Part shown: in pieces, positions 61,692 to 64,000 of the stretch
How positions within the stretch are numbered: position 1 is the stretch's first letter
Layout: every line of letters begins with the position of its first letter
Source of the DNA: Proteobacteria bacterium ST_bin11
Lineage (GTDB): Bacteria > Pseudomonadota > Gammaproteobacteria > Methylococcales > Methylomonadaceae
Length of the DNA stretch: 64,000 bases
Direction: 5' to 3'
Assembly (NCBI GenBank): GCA_002083615.1
Contig: MSXO01000021.1
Coordinates: 59,472 to 123,471, forward strand
Translations under genes and position numbers: made by a program
The notes under the pieces: model-generated
Told to the model about the DNA's origin: nothing
The model's input: the letters and a program-made list of their open reading frames with translations, nothing else
Database searches by the model: none

Positions 61692-62155
61692 TGCTTTCCA
61701 TCCTCCATATAAGGGTTTGCTATACCTAGTTTGCTCAAAATCTCAATCTCTAATGCTTCCATTTGTTCGGCATCACTATCCTGGATATGGTCATACCCTA
61801 GCAAATGCAATACACCGTGTATAGTGATATGCGCCCAATGGTGTTCAGGTGCTTTGTTTTGCTGCGATGCTTCTATCGCAATCAGCGGGGCGCAAATGAC
61901 TAAATCGCCCAGCAAGTCCATGTCGATGCCAGCCGGCGCTTCATAAGGAAAGCTCAAGATATTGGTCGGCCCGCTCTTGTGGCGATACTGTTGGTTGAGT
62001 TGGGCGCTTTCCGCATCATCAACCAAGCGAACGACTAATTCGCAGTCGGTGCCATCTTCAAAAAATAGCGCTAAGGCAGCATCTGCCCAATGCTGAAACT
62101 GCTGCAGTTCGGGGTGAGGTGCCGAAGTAGCAATTTGCATATCGATATAATTCAT
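61688..62155 (-). CDS. ybeY: Endoribonuclease YbeY
   Basis: The 155-residue protein carries the metal-binding motif HITIHGVLHLLGYDH with its three His, and NILSFPYEAP. YbeY acts in 16S rRNA 3' end maturation and ribosome quality control. It lies three bases after phoH and overlaps corC by four bases, consistent with a single operon. Confidence 0.95.
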   Translation of the reverse strand: MNYIDMQIATSAPHPELQQFQHWADAALALFFEDGTDCELVVRLVDDAESAQLNQQYRHKSGPTNILSFPYEAPAGIDMDLLGDLVICAPLIAIEASQQNKAPEHHWAHITIHGVLHLLGYDHIQDSDAEQMEALEIEILSKLGIANPYMEDGKQ

Positions 62156-62158
62156 AAC

Positions 62159-63148
62159 CTAAGCGGAGGGCGCGTGCTCTTTTTCGTAATGCTCGTAGGC
62201 CGCTACTATCCGCTGCACCAAAGGATGCCGGACCACGTCGCGCACGCCGAAAAAGGTAAAGCTGATACCTTCTACATCGCTCAGTACTTTTAACACATGC
62301 TTTAAGCCGGACATTTTTTCGTTGGGTAAGTCGATTTGCGTGACATCGCCGGTAATCACCGCAGTCGAGCCGAAACCGATCCTGGTCAGAAACATCTTGA
62401 TCTGCTCGACTGTGGTATTTTGTGCTTCGTCCAATATAATGAAGGAGTCGTTCAAGGTTCTGCCGCGCATAAACGCTAGCGGCGCCACTTCGATGACATT
62501 TTTTTCCAGTAATTTCTCGACGCGTTCGAAACCTAGCATGTCGTAAAGCGCATCATAAAGCGGCCGCAAATAAGGATCGACTTTCTGGGCCATATCACCG
62601 GGCAAAAAACCTAGCTTTTCACCTGCCTCCACTGCGGGGCGCACCAGGATAATACGCCGTACTGTCTCATTTTGTAACGCGTCAACCGCACATGCCACCG
62701 CTAAATAGGTTTTTCCGGTACCGGCGGGACCGACGCCGAAATTAATGTCATGAGACAAAATTTTACGCAGATAATCTTGCTGATTGAAGCCGCGTCCCTT
62801 AATTACCCCGCGCTTGGTTTTAATCGCCACCGGCTCCAGCCTGACGGGCGGCGGCCCCTGCAATAACTGATCGATACTGGCATCCTGTAAACTCAAATGC
62901 ACCTGTTCTGGCGTAATTTCTTCGCGCTCGGTTAGTTCAAACAATTTCTCAATCACCGCGCAAGCCGCTTTCACAGCAACATCGACACCAGTGACTTTGA
63001 AATGATTGCTGCGATTGGCTATCTCTACTTGCAAGCGTTGTTCGATCTGGCGGATATGCACATCCAACTGACCGCAAAAATTTGACAAGCGCTGCGCGTC
63101 TGCAGGTAATAAAGTTATTTCTTGAGAAAAATGGCTGGCGGTCAACAC
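62159..63148 (-). CDS. ybeZ: PhoH-family ATPase (YbeZ)
   Basis: The 329-residue protein has Walker A FGVGPAGTGKTYLAVA (about 131-146) and Walker B DSFIILDEAQNTT (about 231-243), with an N-terminal KH-like region. PhoH/YbeZ is thought to act with YbeY in RNA metabolism. The start is GTG; its G is also the last base of the miaB stop TAG, so the two genes overlap by one base. The ribosome site lies inside miaB. Confidence 0.92.
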   Translation of the reverse strand: MLTASHFSQEITLLPADAQRLSNFCGQLDVHIRQIEQRLQVEIANRSNHFKVTGVDVAVKAACAVIEKLFELTEREEITPEQVHLSLQDASIDQLLQGPPPVRLEPVAIKTKRGVIKGRGFNQQDYLRKILSHDINFGVGPAGTGKTYLAVACAVDALQNETVRRIILVRPAVEAGEKLGFLPGDMAQKVDPYLRPLYDALYDMLGFERVEKLLEKNVIEVAPLAFMRGRTLNDSFIILDEAQNTTVEQIKMFLTRIGFGSTAVITGDVTQIDLPNEKMSGLKHVLKVLSDVEGISFTFFGVRDVVRHPLVQRIVAAYEHYEKEHAPSA

Positions 63149-64000
63149 TAGGCGGTTTGGGTAATTTTTTCGATGGACGATTCGACTAGGCGACCTCGTA
63201 GCGAATTGGGCAGCGCTTCGGCAATATACACATCGACGAATTGGCCGATCAGGCGCGGGTGGCCGGCAAAATTGACGGCACGGTTATTTTCAGTGCGGCC
63301 TGTGAGGTGCAATGGGTTTTTCTTGGATATGCCTTCCACCAACACGCTTTGCACGCTCCCGATCATCTCTTCGGAAATCGCCATGAACATCTCGTTAAGC
63401 CGTTCTTTCAGGCGCTTAAGGCGCTGTTCCTTAACAGCCATACTAACGTCATCGGCAAAATTGGCCGCCGGTGTACCCGGCCGAGCACTGAATATAAAAC
63501 TATAGGATAGGTCGTAACCGACTTCTTCGATCAGCGCCATGGTGTCTTCGAAGTCCTGCTCGGTTTCGCCAGGAAAGCCGACGATAAAATCCGAGGACAG
63601 ACTAATACCCGGCCTTACAGCTTTCATCTTACGCATGATTTCAAGGTAATCTTCACGCAAATGGCCGCGCTTCATCTCGGCCAATATCCGATTGCTGCCG
63701 CTTTGTACCGGCAAATGCAAATGATTGACCAACTGCGGAATCTCAGCGAACGCATCGATAATGTCGTCGGTAAACTCTAATGGATGCGAGGTGGTGAAGC
63801 GAATACGGTCGATACCGTCAACCGCAGCAACGCAATGCAACAACAGCGCAAAACTGGCCAAATCGCCATCTTCCATGGCACCGCGATAGGCATTGACGTT
63901 TTGGCCGAGCAGATTGATTTCGCGCACCCCTTGCCTGGCTAACGTCTCAATCTCGGCAATCACATCGTTGAGCGGTCGACTGACCTCTTCACCTCGCGTG
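63148..64000 (-). CDS. miaB: tRNA-2-methylthio-N6-dimethylallyladenosine synthase MiaB (3' part)
   Basis: Only the C-terminal part lies in the window; the frame is open through the right edge. Visible are the radical-SAM domain portion (REINLLGQNVNAYRG, FTTSHPLEFTDDIIDAF, HLPVQSGSNRILAEMKRGH, SSDFIVGFPGETEQDFEDT) and the C-terminal TRAM domain (VLVEGISKKNPLHLTGRTENNRAVNF). The enzyme methylthiolates i6A37 in tRNA. The cluster-binding Cys motif lies outside the window. Confidence 0.95.
   Translation of the reverse strand, partial: TRGEEVSRPLNDVIAEIETLARQGVREINLLGQNVNAYRGAMEDGDLASFALLLHCVAAVDGIDRIRFTTSHPLEFTDDIIDAFAEIPQLVNHLHLPVQSGSNRILAEMKRGHLREDYLEIMRKMKAVRPGISLSSDFIVGFPGETEQDFEDTMALIEEVGYDLSYSFIFSARPGTPAANFADDVSMAVKEQRLKRLKERLNEMFMAISEEMIGSVQSVLVEGISKKNPLHLTGRTENNRAVNFAGHPRLIGQFVDVYIAEALPNSLRGRLVESSIEKITQTA

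Noticed and set aside
1..64000. CRISPR array, tRNA, rRNA or complete insertion sequence
   Set aside because: No regularly spaced repeats, cloverleaf-like sequences, rRNA segments or intact IS transposase with terminal repeats were recognised by eye; only a RAYT was found.

Overview
The window looks like chromosome from a gammaproteobacterial methanotroph or methylotroph, probably close to Methylomonas. The strongest evidence is a lanthanide-type methanol dehydrogenase gene (xoxF) followed by xoxJ. A complete glycogen module (glgC, glgB, glgA, malQ, GH57), PEP-CTERM-like surface proteins, a GspA/ExeA-GspB pair and the order miaB-phoH-ybeY-corC agree with this. The genus is inferred from gene content; no search was run.

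Region by region. 1-1.66 kb is repeat-rich and carries a truncated second copy of the start of an exeA-like gene, flanked by inverted copies of a dispersed element. 1.66-6.5 kb has a 59-residue zinc-ribbon protein, a secreted Cys-rich metallophosphoesterase and the intact exeA-gspB pair. 6.8-13.2 kb has a DcaP-like porin with a CxxCH lipoprotein, glnE, a T2 ribonuclease and a PEP-CTERM-like protein. 14.1-18.9 kb is a MacA-MacB-outer-membrane-factor efflux operon interrupted by a palindromic repeat. 18.9-20.95 kb is an accessory island. It has two attC-like recombination-site arms around an AT-rich NTF2-like gene, a ParE-type toxin-antitoxin pair whose toxin has a stop at codon 3, and a REP-associated transposase (RAYT) framed by inverted copies of its likely REP and carrying a one-base frameshift. 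20.95-23.3 kb has a uracil-DNA glycosylase overlapping xthA, an internally deleted amino-acid permease and a thioredoxin-like protein. 23.9-28.7 kb has a TonB-dependent receptor, a Tat-exported amidohydrolase and a FitAB pair. 28.7-33 kb has an rRNA-type methyltransferase and a ygiD-pirin-azoR group divergent from a LysR regulator. 33-43.7 kb holds housekeeping and stress genes: SDR, KTSC, an IMPase-kinase pair, threonine aldolase, ydbH-ynbE-ydbL, hslO and msrA. A structured non-coding RNA candidate sits at 41.2 kb. 44-46.8 kb is xoxF-xoxJ. 46.8-55.9 kb is the glycogen module in two divergent arms. 56-60.9 kb pairs a PotD-like binding protein with a membrane GGDEF-EAL protein with no base between them. 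The window ends with corC-ybeY-phoH-miaB (miaB runs off the right edge).

The most rewarding points are the PotD-like/GGDEF-EAL pair, which resembles the NspS-MbaA polyamine-sensing system of Vibrio cholerae; the integron-cassette-like island; the RAYT with its REPs and homopolymer frameshift; the two gene remnants (exeA copy, permease); xoxF-xoxJ without xoxG; and the RNA candidate. No CRISPR array, rRNA, tRNA or complete insertion sequence was recognised. Functions are assigned from motifs read by eye.
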